From the NCBI GenBank assembly GCA_014208095.1, contig JACHMT010000005.1, forward strand, positions 1-64,000: a stretch of DNA of 64,000 nt, read 5' to 3'. Positions 25,969 to 36,145 of this stretch are shown piece by piece. Numbering within the stretch: the stretch's first letter is position 1; each line of letters begins with the position of its first letter. The stretch is from Actinospineispora eucalypti. Its GTDB lineage: Bacteria; Actinomycetota; Actinomycetes; Mycobacteriales; Pseudonocardiaceae. The notes beneath the pieces were generated by a model. The model worked only from the letters and a program-made list of their open reading frames with translations. It was not told where the DNA came from and searched no databases. The position numbers were made by a program, and so were the translations under genes.

Positions 25969-26313
25969 GTGAGCGGCATCACCACGCACGTGTTGGATAC
26001 GGCGCTGGGCCGCCCGGCGGCCGGCGTCCCGGTCCGGCTGGAACGAGTGGACCGCTCGGACTTCGGCGACGGCAAGCCGCTGGCCTCGGCGGTCACCGAC
26101 GCGGACGGCCGGGTGCGGGACTTCGGCCTGGCCACGCTGACCGCGGGCGACCACCGGCTGGTGTTCGCCACCGCCGCCTACTTCGCGGCGACCGGGCAGC
26201 GCGGGTTCTACCCGGAGGTGTCGATCACCTTCACGGTCACCGAGCCCGGCGAGCACCACCACGTGCCGCTGCTGCTGAGCCCGTTCGCCTACTCCACCTA
26301 CCGAGGGAGCTGA
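25969..26313 (+). CDS. 5-Hydroxyisourate hydrolase (transthyretin-like)
   Basis: GTG 25969 is preferred because GGGAGGG (25955-25961) sits upstream and the family normally begins just before ITTHVLDTALGRPA. The frame is open back to 25912, but that stretch is repeat R3. The 114-residue protein carries the catalytic histidine in THVLD, the arginine in VRLERVD, the second histidine in GDHRLVF and the C-terminal YRGS tetrapeptide diagnostic of HIU hydrolases. It converts 5-hydroxyisourate to OHCU. The uricase gene begins 2 bp later. Confidence 0.95.
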   Translation: MSGITTHVLDTALGRPAAGVPVRLERVDRSDFGDGKPLASAVTDADGRVRDFGLATLTAGDHRLVFATAAYFAATGQRGFYPEVSITFTVTEPGEHHHVPLLLSPFAYSTYRGS

Positions 26314-26315
26314 TC

Positions 26316-27194
26316 ATGTCCAAGATCGTGCTTGGCCCGAACCAGTACGGCAAGGCGGAGAACCGGGTGGTGCGGATCTACCGGGACACCGCCGAGCACG
26401 AGATCCGCGACGTGAACGTGACCACCGCGCTGCGCGGCGACTTCGCCGCCGCACACACCCACGGCGACCAGCGCGACGTGCTGCCCACCGACACACAGAA
26501 GAACACCTGCTACGCCTACGCCAAGGAAAAGGGCATCGGCGAGATCGAGGACTACGCGCTGGACCTGGCCCGCCACTTCGTCACCGACATCGAGCCGGTC
26601 ACCGGTGCGCGCGTGGTGGTGGAGGAGTACGGCTGGCAGCGGTTGAGCGAGCACGCCTTCGTCCGCGCCGGCCAGGAGGTACGCACCGCCCAGGTGACGT
26701 TGGAAAACGACCGGGAATGGGTGGTGTCGGGCCTGAAGGACCTGACCGTGCTGAAGTCCACCGGCTCGGAGTTCCACGGCTTCCTGCGCGACGGCTACAC
26801 CACGCTCGCCGAGACCAGGGACCGGATCATGGCCACCTCCCTGGTGGCCCGCTGGCGGTACCTGCACACCGACGTGGACTGGGGCAAGGCCTACGCGGAC
26901 ATCCGGAGCATCCTGCTCGCCCGGTTCGCCGAGGTGCACAGCCTGGCCCTGCAGCAGACGCTCTGGGAGATGGGCAAGGGAGTGCTGGAGGCGCACTCCG
27001 AGGTGGCCGAGGCGATGCTGTCCGCACCCAACAAGCACCACTTCGCGGTCGACCTCTCACCGTTCGGCCTGGACAACCCGAACGAGGTGTTCCACGCCGA
27101 CGACCGGCCCTACGGCTTGATCGAATGCAACGTGACCCGGGATGACGCGCCCGACGCCGGGCCGGCCTGGCAGACCGTAGCGGGGTTGTCGTAG
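26316..27194 (+). CDS. Urate oxidase (uricase)
   Basis: The 292-residue protein has the two T-fold halves of uricase. Recognisable blocks are LGPNQYGKAENRVVRIYRD, the catalytic lysine/threonine region VLPTDTQKNTCYAYAKE, GARVVVEEYGWQRL, STGSEFHGFLRDGYTTL and the C-terminal FAVDLSPFGLDNPNEVFHADD. It is a cofactor-free oxidase that makes 5-hydroxyisourate and hydrogen peroxide from urate. It completes the set with HIU hydrolase and uraD immediately upstream. Confidence 0.97.
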   Translation: MSKIVLGPNQYGKAENRVVRIYRDTAEHEIRDVNVTTALRGDFAAAHTHGDQRDVLPTDTQKNTCYAYAKEKGIGEIEDYALDLARHFVTDIEPVTGARVVVEEYGWQRLSEHAFVRAGQEVRTAQVTLENDREWVVSGLKDLTVLKSTGSEFHGFLRDGYTTLAETRDRIMATSLVARWRYLHTDVDWGKAYADIRSILLARFAEVHSLALQQTLWEMGKGVLEAHSEVAEAMLSAPNKHHFAVDLSPFGLDNPNEVFHADDRPYGLIECNVTRDDAPDAGPAWQTVAGLS

Positions 27195-27225
27195 ATGCCT
27201 TGCTCTGCGCACATATATGCAACAC
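27194..27225. repeat. Short repeat family R3, copy 2
   Basis: This stretch shares TTGCTCTGCGCACATATA-type sequence with copy 1 at 25906, including the trailing GCAACAC. It starts at the uricase stop codon. Confidence 0.75.
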
Positions 27226-27527
27226 GGGGTACCACGATCGCGCCGACCTGCGTCGAGTTCATCCCGAGAGACGTTCGATCAAGGGAAACGGTCTCTCATG
27301 ATGAGCTCGGTGGGCCGAAAGCGGGGGAAGCGCCATTTGCATCCCGGACGGACCCGCGCGACCGGCGGAACTGGGCAGCGGCGCCGGAAGCGGTTGGTCA
27401 CCCGGGGGTGATCGTCATCTGTGGCGGTTCAGCCTCGATTTTCGCGGTTACACCGCCACTAACGGTGATCAAGGCCGGCACATCGCGGCCTCACCCAAGC
27501 ACTCCTGTCACGGAATCGGTGATCTAG
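27195..27527. other. 333-bp intergenic region before xdhB
   Basis: No convincing gene is present. The region contains repeat R3 (27194-27225), a dyad whose arms GAGAGACGTT and AACGGTCTCTC pair with one bulge (27266-27297) and may be an operator, and the R4 palindrome (27408-27471). A possible 37-codon basic frame starting near 27298 lacks a good ribosome binding site. The TTCCG-N5-CGGAA purine operator is not found here. Confidence 0.7.
27408..27471. repeat. Palindromic repeat family R4, copy 1
   Basis: This 64-bp element begins GTGATCGTCATCTGTGGCGG and ends with ACCGCCACTAACGGTGATCA. The outer ends pair (GTGATC with GATCA), and so do GGCGGT and ACCGCC. A second copy, about 80 percent alike by eye, lies at 51776-51840. 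Confidence 0.88.
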
Positions 27528-28400
27528 ATGGAGTTCCTGCAACCGTCCACCCTGGGCGAGGCCCTGGAGGCCAAGGCCGCGCACCCGGACGCGGTGCCCA
27601 TCGCGGGTGGCACCGACGTCATGGTGGAGATCAACTTCGACAAACACCGGCCCTCCGCGCTGCTGGACCTGAACCGGGTCGGCGAGCTGGCCGAGTGGGC
27701 GCCCGACAACGGGCACATCCGGCTGGGCGCCGGGGTGAGCTACGCGCGGGTGATCAATGAGCTGCCCGGCAAGCTGCCCGGGCTGGCGATGGCCGCGCGC
27801 ACCGTGGGCTCGCCGCAGATCCGCAACCGGGGCACCGTGGGCGGCAACCTCGGCGCGGCTTCGCCGGCCGGCGACTCGCACCCGGCACTCCTGGCCGCCG
27901 GCGCGGTCGTCGAGGCCGCCTCGGTGCGCGGGTCACGGCGGATCCCGATCGACGAGTTCTTCACCGGGGTGAAACGGAACGCGCTGGCGCCGGACGAGCT
28001 GATCACCGCCGTGCTGGTCGAGTCGGCGAGCGGCCCGCAGCAGTTCTGCAAGATCGGCACCCGGAACGCGATGGTGATCGCGGTGTCCGCGTTCGGCCTT
28101 GCTCTGCATTCAGAAGAGCGCACGGTGGGCGCCGGCATCGGCTCCGCCGCACCCACGCCCCGGAGGGCCACCGACGCGGAGCGGTGGCTGGCCGGCGCAC
28201 TGGCCGACGGCGGCCACTGGGACTCGAAAACCGCCCTGCCGCCGGCTTTGCTGGCCGAGTTCGCCAACCGGGTACGCGCCGCCGCATCGCCCATCGACGA
28301 CGTGCGGGGCAGCGCGGCCTACCGGCTGCACTCGCTGGCCGTGATGGCCCGGCGCGCGCTCGCCTGGGCCTGGGCCGACTACCAGAACGGGGGAGACTGA
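27528..28400 (+). CDS. Xanthine dehydrogenase FAD-binding subunit
   Basis: The 290-residue protein has the molybdopterin dehydrogenase FAD-binding fold: PIAGGTDVMVEINFDKHRP near residue 25, then TVGSPQIRNRGTVGGNLGAASPAGDSHPALLAAGA near residue 90. The C-terminal CO dehydrogenase flavoprotein domain has GIGSAAPTPRRA. It passes electrons from the iron-sulfur subunit to NAD+. It is the first of the xdh genes; the iron-sulfur subunit gene begins 1 bp later. Confidence 0.93.
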   Translation: MEFLQPSTLGEALEAKAAHPDAVPIAGGTDVMVEINFDKHRPSALLDLNRVGELAEWAPDNGHIRLGAGVSYARVINELPGKLPGLAMAARTVGSPQIRNRGTVGGNLGAASPAGDSHPALLAAGAVVEAASVRGSRRIPIDEFFTGVKRNALAPDELITAVLVESASGPQQFCKIGTRNAMVIAVSAFGLALHSEERTVGAGIGSAAPTPRRATDAERWLAGALADGGHWDSKTALPPALLAEFANRVRAAASPIDDVRGSAAYRLHSLAVMARRALAWAWADYQNGGD

Positions 28401-28401
28401 C

Positions 28402-28878
28402 ATGCGTATCCGGCTGACGGTGAACGGCGCGACCCGGACCGCCGACGACGTCTGGGAGGGCGAGTCGCTGCTGTACCTGCTGCGCGAGCGGCTGGGCCTG
28501 CCCGGTTCGAAGAATGCCTGTGAGCAGGGCGAATGCGGTTCCTGCACGGTGTACCTGGACGGGTTGCCGGTGTGTTCCTGCCTGGTCGCGGCCGGTCAGG
28601 CGAACGACCGCGAGGTGGGCACGGTGGAGGGCCTCGGCGGGCAGGAGGCCGAGCTGGACCCGGTGCAACAGGCGTTCGTGGAGGCCGGCGCGGTGCAGTG
28701 CGGCTTCTGCACCCCCGGGCTGCTGGTGCAGACGCACGCGTTACTGGCGTCCGCGAACCAGGCTCCTTCGGATGAGGAGATCCGCGAGGCATTGGCCGGC
28801 AACCTGTGCCGGTGCACCGGCTACGAGAAGATCCTGGATGCAGTCCGCCTCGCTAGCGCTCGGCGGAGCTGCTCGTGA
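28402..28878 (+). CDS. Xanthine dehydrogenase [2Fe-2S] subunit
   Basis: The 158-residue protein carries both clusters. The plant-type ferredoxin cysteines are in NACEQGECGSCTVYLDGLPVCSC (about residues 36-58) and the second cluster is in QCGFCTPG plus GNLCRCTGY. It transfers electrons from the molybdenum site to FAD. The stop codon TGA (28876-28878) lies inside palindrome R1, and the last residues (SARRSCS) differ from the usual end. Confidence 0.95.
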   Translation: MRIRLTVNGATRTADDVWEGESLLYLLRERLGLPGSKNACEQGECGSCTVYLDGLPVCSCLVAAGQANDREVGTVEGLGGQEAELDPVQQAFVEAGAVQCGFCTPGLLVQTHALLASANQAPSDEEIREALAGNLCRCTGYEKILDAVRLASARRSCS

Positions 28879-28915
28879 GTGCAAAGTATCGCTATAGCCA
28901 CACTCGCCACTCACG
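28874..28915. repeat. Palindromic repeat family R1, copy 3
   Basis: CGTGAGTG and CACTCACG form the outer 8-bp arms, with ATCGCTATAGCCAC at the centre; the inner stem has three mismatches. The element supplies the stop codon of the upstream iron-sulfur subunit and ends 16 bp before the start of the deaminase gene. Confidence 0.88.
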
Positions 28916-28931
28916 GGTGCCGGAGGCACAC

Positions 28932-30283
28932 ATGATTATCGAGAACGCCACGATTGCCACCGTCAACGCGGAGAGCGTCGTGCACGAGTCCGGACACGTC
29001 GTGGTGGACGGTGCCCGGATCACCTCGGTCGGTGCCGGTCCCGCGCCCGATACGCCCGGCGCGCAAAGGATCGACGGCACGGGCTGCCTGGTCACGCCGG
29101 GGTTCGTGAACACCCACCAGCACCTCTACCAGTGGGCCACCCGAGGGCTGGCCGTGGACGAGACGCTGTTCGGCTGGCTCACCGCGCTGTACCCGGTGTG
29201 GGCCGGCATCGACGAGGAGACCACCCACGCGGCGGCTTCCGGCTCGCTGGCCTGGCTGGCCCGCACCGGGTGCACCACGGCCAGCGACCACCACTACGTG
29301 TTCCCCCGCGAGGGCGGAGACGTGCTGGCCGCCGAGGTTACGGCGGCGCGCGAAGTGGGGCTGAGGTTCCACCCGACCCGGGGGTCGATGGACCTGGGCA
29401 AGAGCCAGGGAGGGCTGCCGCCGGACCACGTGGTCGAGGACATCGACGCCATCCTGGCCGCCACCGAGGCGGCGATCGAGGAGTTCCACGACCCGTCGCC
29501 GGAGTCCATGCTGCGCATCGCGGTGGCGCCCTGCTCGCCCTTCTCGGTCACCGGTGAACTGCTGAAACGGGCCGCCGAGCTGGCTCGGGCGAAGGGCGTG
29601 CGGATGCACACCCACCTGGCCGAGACCACCGACGAGGACGACTACTGCGCCGAGCACTTCGGCTGTACCCCGGTGCAGTACGCGCAGAACCTGGGCTGGC
29701 TGGGCCCGGACGTGTGGCTGGCGCACGCCATCCACCTGGACGACCCGGCGATCGCCACGCTGGCCCGCACCGGCACCGGGGTGGCGCACTGCCCGTCCTC
29801 CAACGCCCGGATCGGCGCCGGCATCTGCCGGACCAGGGCGCTGCGCGACGCCGGCGTGCCGGTCGGGCTGGGCGTGGACGGTGCCGCGTCCAACGAGGCC
29901 GGCTCGCTGCTGGAGGAGGCCCGGCACGCGCTGCTGTTCGCCCGCGCGGTCGGCGGGCCTCGGGCGCTGGCCGTGCACGACGCGCTGGAGATGGCCACCA
30001 TGGGCGGCGCCCGGGTGCTCGGCCGGGCCGACGAGATCGGCTCCCTGGAGCCGGGCAAGCTGGCCGACCTGGCGGTCTGGCGGCTGGACACGCTGCCGCA
30101 CCTGGACATCGCCGACCCGCTGGCCGCGCTGTTGCTGGGCTACCCGCCGCCGCTGGAGCTGCTCCTGGTGAACGGCAACCCGGTGGTGGAGCACGACCGG
30201 GTGGTCACCGTGGACGAGGACGAGGTGGCCCGCGCCGTCCGCCGGGCGCACACCAAACTGCTGACCCGAGCCGGGGTGAACCA

Positions 30284-30287
<4 letters not shown>
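28932..30287 (+). CDS. 8-oxoguanine / guanine-type deaminase (amidohydrolase)
   Basis: ATG 28932 has GGAGG 6 nt upstream. The 451-residue protein shows the amidohydrolase metal ligands NTHQHLYQW, MHTHLAET, AHAIHLDD and a final aspartate in LGVDGAASNEA, with HCPSSNARIG between them. This pattern matches the 8-oxoguanine deaminase / TrzN subgroup. Its location between xanthine dehydrogenase subunit genes supports deamination of a purine that feeds xanthine or urate. The upstream frame is open through repeat R1 but is not likely translated. The stop overlaps the next start. Confidence 0.88.
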
Positions 30288-32635
<2,348 letters not shown>

Positions 32636-32641
32636 CGCTCG

Positions 32642-33046
32642 ATGCCGCTGATGTTCCTGAACGGCACCGCGATGTCCGGCATGGCCGATCACCACCTGGT
32701 CGGCGATGCACCCCTGGTGGCCAAGACCCGGACCGCGCCGCGCTACCGCTTCTGGGCGGTGAACGCTGGCGATGCTCGTTCCGCTGGCGCTCCTCTCGGC
32801 GCGTATCCGGGCCTGGAGGACGTCGGGTCCGGGGGAGCGGCCGTGCTCGGCGAGGTCTACGACCTGTCCTGGCGGCAGCTGCGCGAGGTGCTGCTTCCCG
32901 GCGAGCCGCCCGGCCTGGAGCTGGGCGCGATCGAGCTGGCCGACGGCACCGGCTCGCTGGCCATGGTGCTGCGCCGCGAGCACACCGCGCTGCCCTGCAC
33001 CGACATCACCGACCTGGCCTCCTGGCGGGATTACTTGCACAGTTAG
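32642..33046 (+). CDS. Allophanate hydrolase C-terminal-like (gamma-glutamylcyclotransferase-fold) protein
   Basis: The 134-residue protein (PLMFLNGTAMSG..., then GEVYDLSWRQLREVLLPGEPPGLELGAIELADG) resembles the C-terminal, cyclotransferase-like domain of allophanate hydrolase that is also found as a free-standing protein near purine and urea catabolic genes. The function of the free form is unclear. A stretch at about residues 43-54 (GDARSAGAPLGA) looks like an insertion between the usual strand and the PGL turn, encoded by low-complexity DNA with a repeated CGCTGGCG. The stop TAG is the edge of the large palindrome at 33043. Confidence 0.65.
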   Translation: MPLMFLNGTAMSGMADHHLVGDAPLVAKTRTAPRYRFWAVNAGDARSAGAPLGAYPGLEDVGSGGAAVLGEVYDLSWRQLREVLLPGEPPGLELGAIELADGTGSLAMVLRREHTALPCTDITDLASWRDYLHS

Positions 33047-33095
33047 GTAGATTGAATCTACGTAGCTAGAATCTACGTAGATTCAATCTACCTAA
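33043..33095. repeat. Perfect 23-bp inverted repeat upstream of the ATPase gene
   Basis: Left arm 33043-33065 begins TTAGGTAGATTGAATCTACG; right arm 33073-33095 is its exact reverse complement; the loop is 7 nt. It is AT-rich in a GC-rich genome and contains nested GTAGATT/AATCTAC half-sites. It ends 13 bp before the GTG start of the ATPase and overlaps the stop of the upstream gene. It could act as an operator, a terminator for the xdh cluster, or both. Confidence 0.95.
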
Positions 33096-33108
33096 GAGGT
33101 GAACCATC

Positions 33109-34554
33109 GTGCCGCTATTCGTCGGCCGGGATGCCGAGCTCGCGTTGCTCGGCCGGCGACTGAACCGGGTGGCTGACTTGGCATCTGGGGGCGCGCTCGC
33201 CATCCGCGGCCGCCGCCAGGTCGGGAAATCCCGCCTGGTCCAGGAGTTTTGCGACCGGGCGGGTGCGCCCTACCTGTTCTTCACCGCGACCAAGGGTGCG
33301 TCGGCCGTGGAGTCGGTGACCGAGTTCCTCTCGGATCTGCGGGACTCGGCGCTGCCCGCCGACCGGGAGGAAATTCCCGCGCACGGATCCGGCAGCTGGC
33401 CGGACGCATTCCGTGCGCTGTCGGCCGCGCTGCCGGACCGGCCCTCGATCGTCGTGATCGACGAGCTGCCCTGGCTGGCGGAGCAGGACAACCTGTTCGA
33501 CGGGGCGTTGCAGACTGCCTGGGACCGGCTGCTGTCCCGGCGTCCGGTGCTGCTGCTTCTGCTCGGCAGCGATCTGCACATGATGGAACGCCTCACCGCG
33601 TACGACCGGCCCTTCTACGGTCGCGCGGACAATCTGGTCCTCGGCCCGCTGAACCCCGCCGAGACCGGTGAGGCGCTCGGCCTGGACGCCGCCGACACGA
33701 TCGATGCGCACCTGGTATCCGGTGGCCTGCCGGGCATTCTGCGTGCCTGGCCGCGCGGTGTCCCCGCGCTCTCCTTCCTCGAGGCCGAATGCGCGGACCC
33801 CGCGTCCCCGGTCTTCTCCGTGCCGGAATCCTCGCTCTTGGCCGAGTTTCCTGCTCCCGATCAGGCTCGCCGGGTGCTGGAGGCCATCGGCGGCGGCGAT
33901 CGCACACATGCCAACATCGCCGCCGCCGCGGGCAGCCGCCAGGGTGTGCTGGCCTCCGGGACGCTGTCGCCGCTGCTGCACCGTCTGGTGACCGAGAAGC
34001 AGGTCCTGGCCATGGACTTGCCGCTCTCCACCCGAGCCGGGAAGCCGGCGCTCTACCGCGTCGCCGACAGCAACCTGCGCCTATACCTGGCGGTGCTGCG
34101 GGTGGCGCACACCCAGGCCAGGCGAGGTCGGCCGGAGGTGGCATTCCAGCAGGTCGAGCGGCGCTGGACCAGCTGGCGCGGACGAGCCGTCGAACCGCTG
34201 GTACGCGAGTCTCTGGAGCTTGCCTCGGCGGCCGGCGAGCTGCCCTGGGCCGAGGTCGAGGCGGTGGGCGGCTGGTGGAACCGCCAGTTCGACCCGGAAG
34301 TTGACCTGGTCGGCGCCGACCGAGCCCCGGTCGCCGGGCGGGTGTTTTTCGTCGGTTCCGCCAAGTGGCTGGCCAGCCCCTTCGATCGGCATGACTTGTC
34401 GGCAATGTTGCGTGGGGCCGCGGCGGTGCCTGGCTTCGCGCCGGGGGAGACCGGGCTCGTGGTTGCGTCTCGAGCCGGCCTCGCCCCTGACATCCCGGCC
34501 GAGTCGATCGATCTCCGTTGGGGTCCGGAGGAGCTGATCAACGCCTGGTGCTGA
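33109..34554 (+). CDS. DEXX-box ATPase with C-terminal DUF234 (PD-(D/E)XK-like) domain
   Basis: Start GTG 33109 has GAGGTGAA upstream; 481 residues. The N-terminal part is an archaeal-type ATPase (ATPase_2/STAND-like): FVGRDAELALL, Walker A IRGRRQVGKSRL (about 33-44), Walker B SIVVIDELPW (about 111-120) and sensor LLLLGSD. A winged-helix segment follows at about 270-330. The C-terminal DUF234 domain has WWNRQFDPEVDLVGAD and FFVGSAKW, which give an acidic residue followed by a lysine as in PD-(D/E)XK nucleases. Such proteins are common in archaea and actinobacteria, often in several copies, with unproven roles; regulation, defence and toxin-like functions have all been proposed. Base composition is slightly less extreme than in its neighbours. 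Confidence 0.85.
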   Translation: MPLFVGRDAELALLGRRLNRVADLASGGALAIRGRRQVGKSRLVQEFCDRAGAPYLFFTATKGASAVESVTEFLSDLRDSALPADREEIPAHGSGSWPDAFRALSAALPDRPSIVVIDELPWLAEQDNLFDGALQTAWDRLLSRRPVLLLLLGSDLHMMERLTAYDRPFYGRADNLVLGPLNPAETGEALGLDAADTIDAHLVSGGLPGILRAWPRGVPALSFLEAECADPASPVFSVPESSLLAEFPAPDQARRVLEAIGGGDRTHANIAAAAGSRQGVLASGTLSPLLHRLVTEKQVLAMDLPLSTRAGKPALYRVADSNLRLYLAVLRVAHTQARRGRPEVAFQQVERRWTSWRGRAVEPLVRESLELASAAGELPWAEVEAVGGWWNRQFDPEVDLVGADRAPVAGRVFFVGSAKWLASPFDRHDLSAMLRGAAAVPGFAPGETGLVVASRAGLAPDIPAESIDLRWGPEELINAWC

Positions 34555-34575
34555 CCGGCGGTTGCGCGGGCGTGC

Positions 34576-35283
34576 TCAGTCCGGCGGGCGGTAGGTGAGG
34601 CCGAGCAGGTGGCTCAGCTCGCGCAGGCACTCCTCGTACATCGGCTCCGGGTCGGCGAAGGCGAAGTCGAGTTGGTGCAGCACCTCCATGCACAGCTGCC
34701 CGTAGAGGCGGATCCAGCAGGTCAGGAACACGTGCAGAGCGGGGGCGGGCAGGCGCCCGTGGTGCTCGTCGGCGTGGGCGCGCAGCTGCGTCCACAGTGA
34801 CTCGGGCAGGTCCTCGGCGGCCGGTGTCGGGAACGGGCGCACGGCCCACAGCGACGCGACCTCGTCCAGGAACCGGTCGCCGAAACGGTGGCCGGCCCGG
34901 TAGCGCACCGTCGCCCGGTCGCCGCCCCCGGCCACCGGGCTGGTGAACACCCAGCGGAACTCCGCCGGGTGCGCGACGGCCCAGCCGCGCAGCGCGCGGC
35001 ACATCGCCAGCAGGCGCCGGTCGGTCTCGCCGTGGGCCGCGCGGACCTCGTCGAGCACGCCGGCGATCTCGGCGAAGAAGTCGGCGGTGACCGCGTCCAC
35101 CAGGTCCTGGTGGCCGGAGTAGTAGCGGTAGATCCCCGGACCGCTCATGCCCAGCTCGCGGGCGACACCGTTGATGGTCACCGCCTCCGGCCCGTCCGCC
35201 ACCAGCAGGGCCCGGGCGGCCTGGCGGATCTCCACCAGGGTGGCCTCGCGGAGGCGCTGCCTCCGGGTCGTCGTTGCTGCCAC
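34576..35283 (-). CDS. TetR/AcrR family transcriptional regulator
   Basis: Start GTG 35283; 235 residues. The N-terminal helix-turn-helix reads AVTINGVARELGMSGPGIYRYYSGHQDLV (about residues 34-62). The C-terminal ligand domain contains WVFTSPVAGGGD and a C-terminal region of the WHG type. It is divergent from the siderophore-interacting protein gene; the shared 94-bp region has candidate operators, so it probably controls that gene. Confidence 0.88.
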   Translation of the reverse strand: MAATTTRRQRLREATLVEIRQAARALLVADGPEAVTINGVARELGMSGPGIYRYYSGHQDLVDAVTADFFAEIAGVLDEVRAAHGETDRRLLAMCRALRGWAVAHPAEFRWVFTSPVAGGGDRATVRYRAGHRFGDRFLDEVASLWAVRPFPTPAAEDLPESLWTQLRAHADEHHGRLPAPALHVFLTCWIRLYGQLCMEVLHQLDFAFADPEPMYEECLRELSHLLGLTYRPPD

Positions 35284-35304
35284 GTGCGTCCCCTCCGTAT
35301 CCCG

Positions 35305-35363
35305 TTGACATGTTAGGGCACGTAGTCTTTGCTAGAGCTAATAGTAAAGTTAGTGCCTCTAAC
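35305..35363 (+). promoter_or_regulatory. Promoter and operator between TetR and the siderophore-interacting protein gene
   Basis: TTGACA (35305-35310) is a perfect -35 hexamer; -10-like sequence follows near 35328-35345 in the TAGAGCTAATAG stretch. GTTAG-TGCCT-CTAAC (35349-35363) is a 15-bp dyad with perfect 5-bp arms, and GTTAGGGCAC (35312-35321) in the spacer resembles its reverse complement. These fit TetR binding sites covering the promoter. Confidence 0.6.
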
Positions 35364-35377
35364 ACTTGGAGAGAACG

Positions 35378-36145
35378 ATGACCCGGACCCGGACCCGGCG
35401 CTCCCGCAACCCGCTCAGCTACGCGTTCGCCAAGCACGTGACCTCGGGCGAGATCGCCGCCGTCGGGCTGGTCACGCCCACGCTGCGCCGCATCGTGATC
35501 ACCGCCGACGCGGTGGCCGACTGGCGGCCCGTGCCCGGGCAGCACGTGCGAATCCAGATCAACGACCCGCTGTCGGTGTACGGGCTGCTCCGGCCGGCCG
35601 ACACACTGCGCACCTACACCGTGGTGGCGCACCGGCCCGAGCGGCGCGAGTTCGAGATCTGGGCGCATCTCTACGGCGGGGACGGCATCGGCCTGCGTTG
35701 GGCGCGCGGGGCGCGCGCCGGTGACCCGGTGACCCTCTGGGGTCCGATGGGAAACCTGGCCGTGCGGCCGGCGCCGTACCACCTGTTCGTCGGGGAGGAG
35801 ACCGGCAGCTGCGCGTTCAACGCGCTGCTGCCCGCGCTGCCGCCGGGCCAACCCGCCGTCGTGGTGGCGGAGAGCGACTGGCTGGAGGACCAGGTCCCGT
35901 TGCCGGCCGGCGCGACGGTGCACCGGGTGCACCGGGCCGGCGCGGCACCGGTGTCGTCGGCCGCGCTGCTCGAGGCGGTGCGCGCGCTGGAGCTGCCGGA
36001 CGAGCCGGGCGCCGCCTACCTGGCCGGCGAGGCGCTCACCGGCCGGGCCATCCGCGACCACCTGGTGGGGGAGCGCGGCTGGCCCCGCGACTCCGTCACC
36101 GTCAAGCCGTTCTGGACCCCCGGCCGGCGGGGGCTACATCACTGA
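35378..36145 (+). CDS. Siderophore-interacting protein (FAD-binding ferric reductase)
   Basis: ATG 35378 follows TTGGAGAG; 255 residues. The FAD-binding domain carries RRIVITAD, GQHVRIQI and LRTYTVVAHRPERREFEIWAHLYGG, matching the RxYT/S-type flavin motif. The C-terminal SIP domain has LFVGEETGSCAFNALLPAL, the conserved AESDWLE block and AYLAGEALTGRAIRDHLV. It should reduce ferric siderophore complexes in the cytosol with NAD(P)H. No siderophore biosynthesis or uptake genes adjoin it; the neighbouring metal locus is for zinc. Confidence 0.9.
   Translation: MTRTRTRRSRNPLSYAFAKHVTSGEIAAVGLVTPTLRRIVITADAVADWRPVPGQHVRIQINDPLSVYGLLRPADTLRTYTVVAHRPERREFEIWAHLYGGDGIGLRWARGARAGDPVTLWGPMGNLAVRPAPYHLFVGEETGSCAFNALLPALPPGQPAVVVAESDWLEDQVPLPAGATVHRVHRAGAAPVSSAALLEAVRALELPDEPGAAYLAGEALTGRAIRDHLVGERGWPRDSVTVKPFWTPGRRGLHH

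Noticed and set aside
27298..27411. Short basic open frame before xdhB
   Set aside because: No good ribosome binding site, Arg/Gly-rich composition expected by chance, and it ends within the R4 repeat.
28097..28121. CCTTGCTCTGC in xdhB resembling repeat R3
   Set aside because: Only 11-12 bp match, the protein aligns with the family without an insertion as far as I can judge, and the rest of the element is missing.
5172..28915. R1/R2 repeats as remnants of a CRISPR array
   Set aside because: There are no regularly spaced unique spacers and no cas genes; R2 units abut each other without spacers.
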